From the NCBI RefSeq assembly GCF_003287275.1, contig NZ_QEVW01000006.1:124001-188000 (forward strand): 64,000 nucleotides of DNA, written 5' to 3'. Each line of letters begins with the position of its first letter. Position 1 is the first letter of the stretch. Below are positions 1 to 7,922 of the stretch, piece after piece. The translations under genes and the position numbers were made by a program. The DNA comes from Paenibacillus taichungensis (lineage in GTDB: Bacteria > Bacillota > Bacilli > Paenibacillales > Paenibacillaceae). The notes below the pieces were generated by a model that had not been told where the DNA came from, did no database searches, and saw nothing but the letters and a program-made list of their open reading frames with translations.

Positions 1-25
1 TTTTTAATGTTAGCGTTAAACTGAT

Positions 26-31
26 TATAAT
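26..31 (+). promoter_or_regulatory. Possible -10 box (TATAAT) for the AraC-type gene
   Basis: A perfect TATAAT lies 66 bases before the chosen ATG. The matching -35 would fall at the very edge of the window (T-rich, positions 3-8) and is not convincing, so only the -10 box is supported. Confidence 0.45.
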
Positions 32-96
32 GAAGTATACTATGAGTGCCGATTGTACAAGGCGAGTTGTTTTTACCCTTTTCCGAGGTGAATGTC

Positions 97-1071
97 ATGG
101 ATATCCGATCGCAGCTTCGAGAAATGCCACATCATACATTAGCTCACTGGCTGCCTATTATCGACTGTAACATTAAATTCTATGGAGCGCACAGCCAACA
201 AGTTCCATACGGTTGGGCGATGCCGGAGGAATCCCATCCGGGCTTTGAAATTATGCTGATTATAAAGGGGACCCAGGAGAGTGTAATTCACGGGTATACC
301 TATACGGTTGAGGAAGGTTCGATTCTGCTGATTCCACCCGGATTCAAACATACAAACCAATGTGTATCATCAGAGGGCATGACGTATTTCAGTGCTCATT
401 TCAATGTGGATGATCCCGTATTCACCTTGAAGCTGATGTCACATCACAGTCGAATCTATGAGGCTGGCACCACAGATAACATGCAAATGCGCCCTGTCCT
501 GGAGAACTGGATGAACATGATCCGAACATCGGAGGCATACACTTCCACAGACAAATTTATCATGCAGGCACGCATGTTTGAATTGTTTGCCCTGCTGTCC
601 CAGGCGGCTGATCGTGAACCACTGCCTACCCGATCGGATGCATCGCCTAATGCTCCAGCTCCCGCAGCCATGCATTATGCAGGGGCCATCGCAGAAGCCA
701 TCAAACAGGCATTCCATACACAGCTCCGAATTAAAGAGGGCAATGTATCCACTGTCAAAGTGGAGCAGATCATATCCTCATTTGGCATCAGTCCGGGATA
801 TGGGCTGCAGATCTTCCGCAAGGTGTACGGACAATCTCCACGGTCCTACCTGTCCAGCCTGAAACTGCAGGAAGCCAAAGTGCTGATCGAACAGCCAAAG
901 CTCTCTTTGGGGGAAATTGCATGGAAGCTGGGCTACACCCATCTGTCACACTTCAGTCGGCAATTCAAACGATGGACTGGCCAGAGTCCACTTCAATATC
1001 GCAACTCCGTTCAGGATCTATCCAATGAATCGGGTCCAGTGGACCAGAGTTGGGAGACCGAATCGGACTAA
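97..1071 (+). CDS. AraC-family transcriptional regulator
   Basis: 324-aa DNA-binding regulator. The N-terminal half looks like an AraC cupin-type sensing domain (a stretch with 'GTQESVIHGYTYTVEEGSI' and 'LIPPGFKH'). The C-terminal 95 or so residues hold two helix-turn-helix units ending in the AraC signature 'HLSHFSRQFKRWTGQSP'. I chose ATG 97 because GAGGTG sits six bases upstream (85-90); an in-frame GTG at 46 lacks a ribosome binding site. The gene converges on mobA with a 30-base gap. Its target is unknown: AraC proteins of this layout usually sense sugars or other small molecules, but no transport operon adjoins it. Confidence 0.9.
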   Translation: MDIRSQLREMPHHTLAHWLPIIDCNIKFYGAHSQQVPYGWAMPEESHPGFEIMLIIKGTQESVIHGYTYTVEEGSILLIPPGFKHTNQCVSSEGMTYFSAHFNVDDPVFTLKLMSHHSRIYEAGTTDNMQMRPVLENWMNMIRTSEAYTSTDKFIMQARMFELFALLSQAADREPLPTRSDASPNAPAPAAMHYAGAIAEAIKQAFHTQLRIKEGNVSTVKVEQIISSFGISPGYGLQIFRKVYGQSPRSYLSSLKLQEAKVLIEQPKLSLGEIAWKLGYTHLSHFSRQFKRWTGQSPLQYRNSVQDLSNESGPVDQSWETESD

Positions 1072-1101
1072 AAAGTATGAGATGATGAATGAAGTGATAG
1101 G

Positions 1102-1719
1102 TCAAGGGCCGTATGATCGGTTACGAATATGCTTATACTCTTCCGGAGTATTCATATTACTAAGTTGAATAGCCACATCATGGACGCCAGCGCTTTCCAG
1201 CTCATCCACATCGACATATCGGCAGCCGATCTCTTCAAGCCATTGGGTTACCTTCAGTCTGTTATCTATTAAGCGCTGCTCCAGTTCAGGGAGAACACGT
1301 CTATGATATGCACCTGCAAGCGGATGAACACGCCCTGCCAATCGTGGAACGATCGCATGATGCTCTTGACCTGATTCGGCGAGCCACTTCATGCCTTTGA
1401 AAAAGGATGGCTCTAGCAGCGGCATATCACAGGCGCAGATGAGGTTCCAGTCTGTCTCTGAGGCTTGCAGCGCGGCTTGCAGCCCTGCGAGCGGCCCTTT
1501 TCCGGGGTAATCATCCTGAACCCTGTCGTAGGGCAATGCGGTGTATGCAGCCGTGTTGTTTCCTGTGGAAAGGATAATGCGATGTACTGCTGGTGCCATC
1601 GCTTGAATGATCTGCTCCAGCACGCTGGAATCATTCCATTCCAATAATGCTTTGTTGAAGCCCATACGGCGGGATAAACCTCCTGCCAGTATAATACCTG
1701 TCCATTCCATCTTGCTCAC
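1102..1719 (-). CDS. mobA: Molybdenum cofactor guanylyltransferase MobA
   Basis: 205 aa, normal length for MobA, which joins GMP from GTP to molybdopterin to give the guanine dinucleotide cofactor of DMSO-reductase-family enzymes. The N-terminus carries the nucleotidyltransferase signature 'LAGGLSRRMGFNKALL' (about residues 11-26), followed by 'DDYPGKGPLAGL' and 'ACDMPLL', all typical of the family. Translation most likely starts at GTG 1719, which has AGGAGGG five bases upstream; ATG 1710 is the alternative. It stands alone, divergent from an MFS gene. A likely client is the molybdopterin oxidoreductase at 30-32 kb; no other cofactor-synthesis gene is in the window. Confidence 0.92.
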   Translation of the reverse strand: MSKMEWTGIILAGGLSRRMGFNKALLEWNDSSVLEQIIQAMAPAVHRIILSTGNNTAAYTALPYDRVQDDYPGKGPLAGLQAALQASETDWNLICACDMPLLEPSFFKGMKWLAESGQEHHAIVPRLAGRVHPLAGAYHRRVLPELEQRLIDNRLKVTQWLEEIGCRYVDVDELESAGVHDVAIQLSNMNTPEEYKHIRNRSYGP

Positions 1720-1791
1720 GGTAACCCTCCTCGTTCAATAAACGTATTCTATACATTGAATACCCTTTCAACAAATGATACATTGAAGAAT

Positions 1792-3033
1792 ATGATTCTG
1801 AAAGGAATGGCTCTATTGGATAGATATGCACCCGGAAGAGGCAATCCCTCTTTGGTTTCGCTGAAACTATATAACTTTTTCATTTATGGAGCCATTTCAA
1901 TCTTCGCCGGTTTTCTTCAGTTGTATTTGCAGGAAATCGGAATGACCAAATTGGAGATTGGCAGTCTCATGGCGATTGGTCCGTTTGTATCCTTGTTCGC
2001 TAATCCGTTCTGGGGCTTCTGGAGCGATAAATCACGCAATATTCGTATTATTCTGATGATGATGATGGGTGGCACCTTTGTGCTTGCTCAGGCCGTATTC
2101 TATGCGCCTACGTATGCCTGGATTTATGCAGCCATGATCTTTTTTTATTTTTTCCAAAGTCCGTTGTTTGCCCAAACCAACAGCCTAATTCTCGGTTATA
2201 TCGATGGTACGAATCAGAAATTTGGTACGTTTCGGCTCTGGGGATCGCTGGGCTGGGCTCTAACCGCTGTGGCTGCCGGACCGCTGATTGACCGTCTGGG
2301 AGCAGGCAGTGTATCGATTGTCTTTGCCTTCATGATTGTCATTGCTTTTGTCTTTGCGTTGTTTCTACCCAGACAGCCGATCGCTTCAGATACACCTGTA
2401 GTGAGCTTTCGACGTTTTGGCAGGGTGATGTTCAATCCGTACTTTATGATCTTTATCGGGCTTGGGGTGCTCGTTTCCGTACCCAACGCCATGAACAGTA
2501 CATTTATGTCATTATACATTGTGGAAATGGGTGGCGATAAACAGATGGTTGGCTGGGCCATCTTCACATCATCCATCCTTGAAGTGGGTGTATTCTTGCT
2601 CCTGGACCGTTTTCTCAAACGTAAAATGGGCATGCTTCTCTCATCGCTCATCCTGATCAGTCTGCTATTCGCCATCCGCTGGCAGCTCATGGCCTTAGCG
2701 AACAACCCGTTAGAGATTGTGTTCATTCAGCTCATGCACTCCATTACGTTCGGCGGGTATTTCTATGTAGGGACCCAACTGACGATGCTGTTCATTCCAA
2801 GGCCGTACCGTTCCTCTGGTCAGGCCGTGTATACGATGGCCTGGGGCGGCCTCTCTGGTGTCATTGCCGGTCTGTTCGGTGGCTGGCTGTTCCAGAGCTT
2901 TGGTGCTGAGGTCATGTATAACATCGGGGTATTCTTCTCCCTGATCGGTGCTGTTGGCTTTGCAATCATGTGGTTCTCAAATCGCCGCAATGGCTATCAG
3001 CCAACAGTGCTGACGGAAATGGGTGAAAGGTAA
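1792..3033 (+). CDS. MFS transporter (MFS_1-like, 12 TM)
   Basis: 413-aa polytopic membrane protein of the major facilitator superfamily. About twelve hydrophobic helices are visible, with the loop 2-3 motif 'NPFWGFWSDKSRN' and a second-half 'TMAWGGLSGVIAGLFGGWLF'. The N-terminal pattern resembles the MFS_1-like group (sugar, nucleoside or phenylpropionate/proton symporters such as YwbF), but the substrate cannot be read. The start is uncertain: TTG 1756 has no ribosome binding site, ATG 1807 is preceded directly by AAAGGA with no spacing, and ATG 1792 has only a weak GAAG. A bidirectional terminator and a dispersed repeat follow it. Confidence 0.82.
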   Translation: MILKGMALLDRYAPGRGNPSLVSLKLYNFFIYGAISIFAGFLQLYLQEIGMTKLEIGSLMAIGPFVSLFANPFWGFWSDKSRNIRIILMMMMGGTFVLAQAVFYAPTYAWIYAAMIFFYFFQSPLFAQTNSLILGYIDGTNQKFGTFRLWGSLGWALTAVAAGPLIDRLGAGSVSIVFAFMIVIAFVFALFLPRQPIASDTPVVSFRRFGRVMFNPYFMIFIGLGVLVSVPNAMNSTFMSLYIVEMGGDKQMVGWAIFTSSILEVGVFLLLDRFLKRKMGMLLSSLILISLLFAIRWQLMALANNPLEIVFIQLMHSITFGGYFYVGTQLTMLFIPRPYRSSGQAVYTMAWGGLSGVIAGLFGGWLFQSFGAEVMYNIGVFFSLIGAVGFAIMWFSNRRNGYQPTVLTEMGER

Positions 3034-3065
3034 TCTTTTGTTGAGGTTAGGTTGAACCTTTCAAG

Positions 3066-3220
3066 ATTTACACTGGAGCACTATGAGGACAGAACAATCT
3101 TTCGATCGCTGTTATCCCCGGATTTTTTTGGATTCCCTTATTTAAAGGGTAAAATCCAGGGATAAAGGCGAACGCTACGCTTCTCCAGCTTTGTTCTGTC
3201 CTCTCCGTTATGGTGTAAAT
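3066..3220. repeat. Dispersed palindromic repeat, copy 1
   Basis: About 155 bp, ends inverted: ATTTACAC (3066-3073) against GTGTAAAT (3213-3220), then GAGGACAGAACAA against TTGTTCTGTCCTC, then a nested inner hairpin TTATCCC/GGGATAA. Contains GATCGCTGTTATCCCC, shared with copies at 50999-51183 and (inverted) 53278-53456. No coding capacity. It lies between the MFS gene and glnS. It looks like a non-autonomous MITE- or REP-like element. Confidence 0.8.
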
Positions 3221-3271
3221 AACAAAGTTCAAATAATCAAACAAAAGATTAAGAATAGTAGTAATAAAGAG

Positions 3272-3312
3272 AAAAGCGTCTCCAATGGCTTATTGCCCTG
3301 GAGACGCCTTTT
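3272..3312. terminator. Bidirectional terminator between MFS gene and glnS
   Basis: The hairpin arms AAAAGCGTCTCCA and TGGAGACGCCTTTT are separated by 14 bases, with A-rich and T-rich flanks on the two sides, so it can end both converging transcripts. Confidence 0.85.
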
Positions 3313-3426
3313 ACGTGTATAGATTTAAGTTTATAGATTTAGGTTTACAGCTTAGGAATAAACCCTAGCTTGTAGCCTTAACCTTAAAGCTTTGACCTTT
3401 AACTTTGCCTACCTCTGTACTTCACC

Positions 3427-5199
3427 TTATGCTTTTGGCAGTTGGAACGAGCTCTTCAGGGATACGACCCGGTTAAATACCGGACGGCCTGGCTCGGAAT
3501 GCTTCGGATCAACGCTGAAGTAACCGTGACGGAAGAACTGGAATTTATCCTGTGCTTTCGCTTCCTTCATCTCTTGCTCCACAAACCCTTGAACGACTTC
3601 AAGAGAGTTTGGATTCAATTGATCCAGGAACGTTTTCTCCGGCTGCTCTTCCACAACCTCAGCGCCTGCCACAGCCACTTCTGGCTCGGTATCGGCTTCC
3701 GGTGCTTCTGCGGAGATCAGAGGTTCATACAGACGGAATTCAGCAGGTACCGCTTGAGTCGCTTCTACCCAGTGGATTGTACCTTTAACTTTACGGCCAG
3801 TGAAACCACTGCCGCTCTTCGTTTCTACATCATAGGTACAATGGATTTCAGTTACATTGCCTTCTGCATCTTTAATCACATCGTTACATTTGATGAAATA
3901 CGCATGTTTCAGACGAACTTCGTTACCAGGGAACAAACGGAAATATTTGTTCGGTGGATTTTCCATGAAATCGTCTTGTTCAATATAGATCTCACGGGAG
4001 AACGGAATTTGGCGATTGCCCATCTCCGGGTTCTCCACATTGTTCTCTGCTTCGAGCCATTCCACTTGCCCTTCAGGGTAGTTGGTAATGACCACTTTGA
4101 GCGGGTGCAGGACAGCCATCGTGCGCGGAGCTTTCAATTTCAGATCTTCACGTACAAAGTGCTCCAGCGTTTGCAGGTCGATGACGCCTTGGCTTTTGGA
4201 AATACCTGTTTCGAATACGAAATCACGAATCGCTTCCGGTGTATATCCCCGGCGGCGCAGACCCGAAATCGTTGGCATGCGCGGATCATCCCATCCATCC
4301 ACATGGCCTTCATCCACGAGCAGTTTCAGCTTCCGTTTACTTGTCACCATTTGCGACAGGTTCAGGCGGCCAAACTCATATTGATGTGGTTGGTTCTCCA
4401 TCTCACATTCGGCAATAACCCAATCATAGAATGGACGTTGATCCTCAAACTCCAGGGAGCAGAGGGAGTGGGTTACTCCTTCAATGGCATCTTCAAGTGG
4501 ATGTGCGAATGCGTACATCGGATAGATGCACCATTTGTCACCCGTATTATGATGATGTGCATGAGCAATACGGTAAATGACCGGATCACGCAGGTTGATA
4601 TTCGGTGAAGCCATATCAATCTTGGCACGCAGCACTTTCTCACCGTTCTGGAACTCGCCCGCACGCATCCGTGTGAACAGGTCCAGATTCTCTTCTACAG
4701 TGCGATCACGATATGGGCTGTTCTTGCCCGGCTCGGTGAGCGTTCCACGCATAGCACGGATTTCGTCGGCGCTTTGGTCGTCGATGTAAGCTTTGCCTTT
4801 TTGGATCAGCAAGACCGCGCGGCTGTACATTTCATCAAAATAATCAGAAGCAAAACGTTTCTCGCTCCACTCATATCCGAGCCATTTCACGTCTTCTTGA
4901 ATTGATTGGACATACTCTACATCTTCCTTGACCGGATTCGTGTCATCGAAGCGCAGATTTGTTTTGCCGCCAAATTCGCCACCCAGTGCAAAGTTAATCC
5001 AGATCGCTTTGGCATGGCCGATATGCAGATAACCGTTCGGTTCCGGAGGAAAACGGGTAATGACTTCCTGGACTTTCCCTGACCGGAGATCTTCGGTAAT
5101 AATATTTTTGATAAAGTTAGGTGGGGTTGTACGATTGTCCACAGGTATCAAACCTTTCATGAATTGATTGGAACTTTCAGCATTTACAATGCGTTTCAT
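3427..5199 (-). CDS. glnS: Glutaminyl-tRNA synthetase
   Basis: 590-aa class I aminoacyl-tRNA synthetase that charges tRNA-Gln with glutamine. The signature '[15 protein letters not shown]' (about residues 51-65) holds the HIGH box, 'RFDDTNP' follows, and 'MVTSKRKL' near residue 285 is the KMSKS-equivalent. The protein is somewhat longer than the usual 550 or so residues, mainly because of an acidic, Ala/Val/Glu-rich insertion at about 497-530 in the anticodon-binding half. ATG 5199 has a distant AAAGG; ATG 5160 ('MKGLIPVDN') is a possible internal start. Most Bacillus species make Gln-tRNA by GatCAB instead, so its presence fits Paenibacillaceae. Only 151 bases separate it from the divergent neighbour, and no T-box leader is visible. 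Confidence 0.97.
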   Translation of the reverse strand: MKRIVNAESSNQFMKGLIPVDNRTTPPNFIKNIITEDLRSGKVQEVITRFPPEPNGYLHIGHAKAIWINFALGGEFGGKTNLRFDDTNPVKEDVEYVQSIQEDVKWLGYEWSEKRFASDYFDEMYSRAVLLIQKGKAYIDDQSADEIRAMRGTLTEPGKNSPYRDRTVEENLDLFTRMRAGEFQNGEKVLRAKIDMASPNINLRDPVIYRIAHAHHHNTGDKWCIYPMYAFAHPLEDAIEGVTHSLCSLEFEDQRPFYDWVIAECEMENQPHQYEFGRLNLSQMVTSKRKLKLLVDEGHVDGWDDPRMPTISGLRRRGYTPEAIRDFVFETGISKSQGVIDLQTLEHFVREDLKLKAPRTMAVLHPLKVVITNYPEGQVEWLEAENNVENPEMGNRQIPFSREIYIEQDDFMENPPNKYFRLFPGNEVRLKHAYFIKCNDVIKDAEGNVTEIHCTYDVETKSGSGFTGRKVKGTIHWVEATQAVPAEFRLYEPLISAEAPEADTEPEVAVAGAEVVEEQPEKTFLDQLNPNSLEVVQGFVEQEMKEAKAQDKFQFFRHGYFSVDPKHSEPGRPVFNRVVSLKSSFQLPKA

Positions 5200-5287
5200 C
5201 TAAATATACCTTTAACGAGGGACGAGTTCAATAAATAACGGCACCAAAGTCATGACGGGCTGCACACAAGATAGGCCCAAAACCATT

Positions 5288-5316
5288 TTGACGGGTTCGC
5301 ACGAATCATGTAGCAT
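5288..5316 (+). promoter_or_regulatory. Probable sigma-A promoter of the DUF2164 gene
   Basis: TTGACG (5288-5293), a 17-base spacer and TAGCAT (5311-5316) stand about 35 bases before the TTG start. Confidence 0.5.
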
Positions 5317-5350
5317 GATAGAAAAACAGAATTTAAGGGAGGGTTTCCCA

Positions 5351-5608
5351 TTGAACGCGCTAAAACTGTCCAAAGAACAACAGGATGAAGCCATACGTAC
5401 CATCCAGTCGTATTTCGAAGAGGAACGCGGCGAAGAACTGGGCGATCTGGCAGCTTGGGGTGTGCTGGATCTTTTCATGACCCAGTTGGCTCCCTTCATA
5501 TATAATCAGGCACTGGGGGACGCCCGTACTACGGTGAACCAACGCATGGCCTCGATGGAAGAAGACCTGTTTGCATTGGAGCGTAAGCTACCGAAGAATT
5601 CCCGATAA
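5351..5608 (+). CDS. DUF2164 family protein
   Basis: 85-aa acidic helical protein of unknown function. The core 'LSKEQQDEAIRTIQSYFEEERGE' (shown here in part), with 'IYNQALGDA' further on, matches DUF2164, small conserved proteins common in Bacillales. Translation almost certainly starts at TTG 5351: GGGAGG (5337-5342) lies eight bases upstream, while the longer reading frame from 5252 lacks a site and would run through the promoter. A predicted acetyltransferase gene starts 31 bases downstream, so the two may be cotranscribed. No function can be inferred beyond the family name. Confidence 0.8.
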   Translation: MNALKLSKEQQDEAIRTIQSYFEEERGEELGDLAAWGVLDLFMTQLAPFIYNQALGDARTTVNQRMASMEEDLFALERKLPKNSR

Positions 5609-5639
5609 ACCATTATTTCAAAGAAAGAAGGTTGCACTC

Positions 5640-6188
5640 ATGTTTACCTATTCATTGGATGAATATACCGAACTCCGTCCACTTGCCATGGAGCACACCA
5701 AACCGTTGTTCGAACTCACGGATCGCTCGCGGGATCAGTTGAGGCATTGGTTACCGTGGGTGGACAACGTAACCGAGATTGAGCATACTTCGAATTTTAT
5801 CAGCAATGCATTGAAACAGGGCGCGGACAATGGCGGTTTCACCGCAGGTGTCTGGCTGAAAGGCGATCTTGCAGGCATCATTGGCTTCCACGAAATCAAC
5901 TGGACCAACCGCTCGGTAAGCATCGGATACTGGCTTGGCAAAGGTTTTGAAGGTCAAGGCTTGATGACCAGCGCATGCCGCGTTCTGGTTGACTACGCTC
6001 TCGTCACCCTGGATCTGAACCGTGTCGAGATTCGTTCAGCAACCAACAACAAGCGGAGCCGGGCCATCCCTGAACGGCTAGGATTCGTCCTTGAAGGCGT
6101 TATTCGCCAGGCTGAGAAACTGCCTAAGGGCTATGTTAACCATGCGGTGTATGGCATGTTGCAGCATGAATGGGAACTTTTGCGCTAA
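5640..6188 (+). CDS. RimJ/RimL-type GNAT N-acetyltransferase
   Basis: 182 aa. The acetyl-CoA loop 'GYWLGKGFEGQGLMTSA' (about residues 97-112) and the C-terminal 'NRVEIRSATNN...RLGFVLEG' are those of the RimJ/RimL/YdaF branch of GNAT enzymes, which acetylate protein N-termini or small amines using acetyl-CoA. ATG 5640 has AGAAGG eight bases upstream; an earlier in-frame ATG at 5571 lies inside the previous gene without a ribosome binding site. Substrate unknown. A strong hairpin terminator follows at 6267-6313. Confidence 0.9.
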   Translation: MFTYSLDEYTELRPLAMEHTKPLFELTDRSRDQLRHWLPWVDNVTEIEHTSNFISNALKQGADNGGFTAGVWLKGDLAGIIGFHEINWTNRSVSIGYWLGKGFEGQGLMTSACRVLVDYALVTLDLNRVEIRSATNNKRSRAIPERLGFVLEGVIRQAEKLPKGYVNHAVYGMLQHEWELLR

Positions 6189-6266
6189 ATTAGACTTACA
6201 TAATTCAAATGGTTGAAGGACTATTTCCTACGAAATATGTTCCTCATAATGGCATACATCAACGCT

Positions 6267-6313
6267 TAAAGCCCCTCCTACTCCACAACACGTGGAGAAT
6301 AAGGAGGGGCTTA
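6267..6313. terminator. Terminator between acetyltransferase and SDR gene
   Basis: The arms TAAAGCCCCTCCTA and TAAGGAGGGGCTTA form a long stem with a nested CTCCAC/GTGGAG hairpin. It serves the converging plus- and minus-strand genes. Confidence 0.85.
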
Positions 6314-6367
6314 TCTTATTTGCGCATTTATGCATCCATATAACTTCAAATCTCTATATCCGACTTC

Positions 6368-7156
6368 TTAGAGCGCACGTACCATGCCACCATCCACCAC
6401 AAGGGATGTACCTGTAATGTACGTATTTGCTCCTGATAAGAGGAACACAACTGCTTTGGCAAACTCCTCGGGTTGACCATAACGTCCCAGTGGAATTTCC
6501 TTACGGAATTGTTCGGCAACCTCTTCCTCACTTATTCCGCTCTGCTCTGCACGCGCAGCGTCCAGTTCATGTATCCGATCCGTTCCAATTCTACCCGGTG
6601 CAACCGTATTGATCAGAATGCCGTATGGCGCGAGTTCCTGTGACAAGGTTTTGGCCAATCCGAACACACCCGTACGGAACGTATTGGACAGAATCAGGCC
6701 GGGGATCGGCTGCTTGACAGAAGTAGAGGCAATGTTCACGATATGTCCGCCGTACTCCTTCATGTAAGGAAGCGCACCACGAATCAGTCTGACATAGCTA
6801 AGTACATTTAATTCAAATGCGCGTTCCCAATCTTCATCGGTCAATGATTCGAATGTTCCTGAAGGCGGGCCACCTGAATTGTTCACCAAAATATCAATCT
6901 GCCCAAATTCTTCGCCTGTCTTGCGAATCAGGGCATCGATATCTCCCTTGCTTGTCACATCGGTTGCACAATATTCGATACGTCCGCCACCACCGAGCGC
7001 CAGCAGCTCCTGTTTCACCGCTGCGAGCTTCTCTTTGCTCCGGCTGGCGAGCATGACATCAGCGCCTTCTGCCGCCAATTGAGCGGCTACCGCTTTGCCC
7101 AGTCCTCGACTGGATGCAAGCACCAGTGCCTTTTTACCCCGAAGTCCCATGTCCAT
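6368..7156 (-). CDS. SDR-fold oxidoreductase lacking the YxxxK catalytic pair
   Basis: 262-aa short-chain dehydrogenase/reductase fold, FabG-like. The cofactor loop reads 'ASSRGLGKA' (14-22) in place of TGxxxGxG, with 'NNSGG' at 92-96 and the C-terminal 'GTSLVVDGGM'. Where the catalytic Tyr-x3-Lys should follow Ser144 the sequence is 'LSNTFRTG': serine at the tyrosine position and arginine at the lysine position. This agrees with the atypical beta-ketoacyl-ACP-reductase-like SDR subgroup with a non-canonical active site. Substrate unknown. The start has GAAGGAGG upstream. It lies 24 bases downstream of the acetyltransferase gene in the same direction, so they are probably one operon. Confidence 0.88.
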   Translation of the reverse strand: MDMGLRGKKALVLASSRGLGKAVAAQLAAEGADVMLASRSKEKLAAVKQELLALGGGGRIEYCATDVTSKGDIDALIRKTGEEFGQIDILVNNSGGPPSGTFESLTDEDWERAFELNVLSYVRLIRGALPYMKEYGGHIVNIASTSVKQPIPGLILSNTFRTGVFGLAKTLSQELAPYGILINTVAPGRIGTDRIHELDAARAEQSGISEEEVAEQFRKEIPLGRYGQPEEFAKAVVFLLSGANTYITGTSLVVDGGMVRAL

Positions 7157-7180
7157 TGTTGTTCCTCCTTCTACTCTGTT

Positions 7181-7684
7181 CTATCCTTTGGGCTGGATGA
7201 AATAACTCATAAGAATATCGTCCACATATTTGCCTGCAATATAAAATTCCGACACCAGTCTGCCTTCCGTCACAAATCCGCACTGTGTATAAAAAGCAAT
7301 CGCCCCTGGATTGCTGGATAACACCCGCAACCTAAGCTTGATGATGCCTTGTTCAAAGGCATGCTGCTTCATGGCATCCATCAGAGCTGTGGCAATGCCA
7401 CAGCGCCGATCATGGGGATGAACAGCGATATTAATCTCGTATACATGGCGGTTCACAGGCATTCCTGTCGGCAGATAAAAGCCTACATAACCACATACCC
7501 GCTCTCCCTGAACGGCAATCAGCTGACTGCCTGGAGGACAATGCTGCAAATATTGTTGTCTGGATCGCCACTGAAACGGGGCCGGAGAGGTATGCTTATC
7601 CCATACCAATGCATCCAGTTCCATCAGTTGGGCAGCATCCTTGATCTCGGATGGCCGAATGGTATACGTATGGCTGATAAGCAT
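7181..7684 (-). CDS. GNAT family N-acetyltransferase
   Basis: 167 aa. 'VHPHDRRCGIATALMDAM' is the GNAT acetyl-CoA motif (R-x2-G-I/V-A) and 'NPGAIAFYTQCGFVTEGR' is the closing motif B, so it transfers acetyl from acetyl-CoA to an amine. The acceptor is unknown. AAAGG lies upstream of ATG 7684. It is first in a two-gene unit with the SDR gene and divergent from the MerR-methyltransferase gene. Its leader holds a perfect inverted repeat (7768-7796) that could be an operator. Confidence 0.88.
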   Translation of the reverse strand: MLISHTYTIRPSEIKDAAQLMELDALVWDKHTSPAPFQWRSRQQYLQHCPPGSQLIAVQGERVCGYVGFYLPTGMPVNRHVYEINIAVHPHDRRCGIATALMDAMKQHAFEQGIIKLRLRVLSSNPGAIAFYTQCGFVTEGRLVSEFYIAGKYVDDILMSYFIQPKG

Positions 7685-7767
7685 AAAAATTCAACCTTTC
7701 GTGCAATAGTCGATAACCCTGCGCACAGCAGCGTTAGAAAAAATGTCTTATACCTTACTCATTTCAA

Positions 7768-7796
7768 CATTTTGCAATTGAATACGATGCAAAATG
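7768..7796. repeat. Perfect 9-bp inverted repeat in divergent intergenic region
   Basis: CATTTTGCA (7768-7776) and TGCAAAATG (7788-7796) have centres two helical turns apart, a geometry suited to a dimeric regulator. It lies between the minus-strand acetyltransferase gene and the plus-strand MerR gene. An RNA hairpin in the acetyltransferase leader is the alternative reading. Confidence 0.45.
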
Positions 7797-7867
7797 CTCC
7801 TTTGCGTTATATTGTAGCATAGCCTCAGACTTGACTAAAATTTCACTCGGTGGAAAGAAATGAACAC

Positions 7868-7898
7868 TTAACCTTGTCGTAACGTCATCGTTTATACT
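7868..7898 (+). promoter_or_regulatory. MerR-type promoter with long spacer
   Basis: TTAACC (7868-7873) and TATACT (7893-7898) are separated by 19 bases, the over-long spacing typical of promoters activated by MerR-family regulators. The first gene downstream is itself a MerR-family regulator, suggesting autoregulation. Confidence 0.5.
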
Positions 7899-7922
7899 GA
7901 ACTGATAAAGGAGGTGCACGTG

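Noticed and set aside
3442..4608. A 388-codon open frame on the plus strand opposite glnS
   Set aside because: It is antisense to a clear GlnRS, has no ribosome binding site or family resemblance, and its openness follows from codon usage of the real gene.
5200..5251. T-box or other tRNA-sensing leader for glnS
   Set aside because: The short region before the start shows no specifier loop, T-box sequence or terminator.
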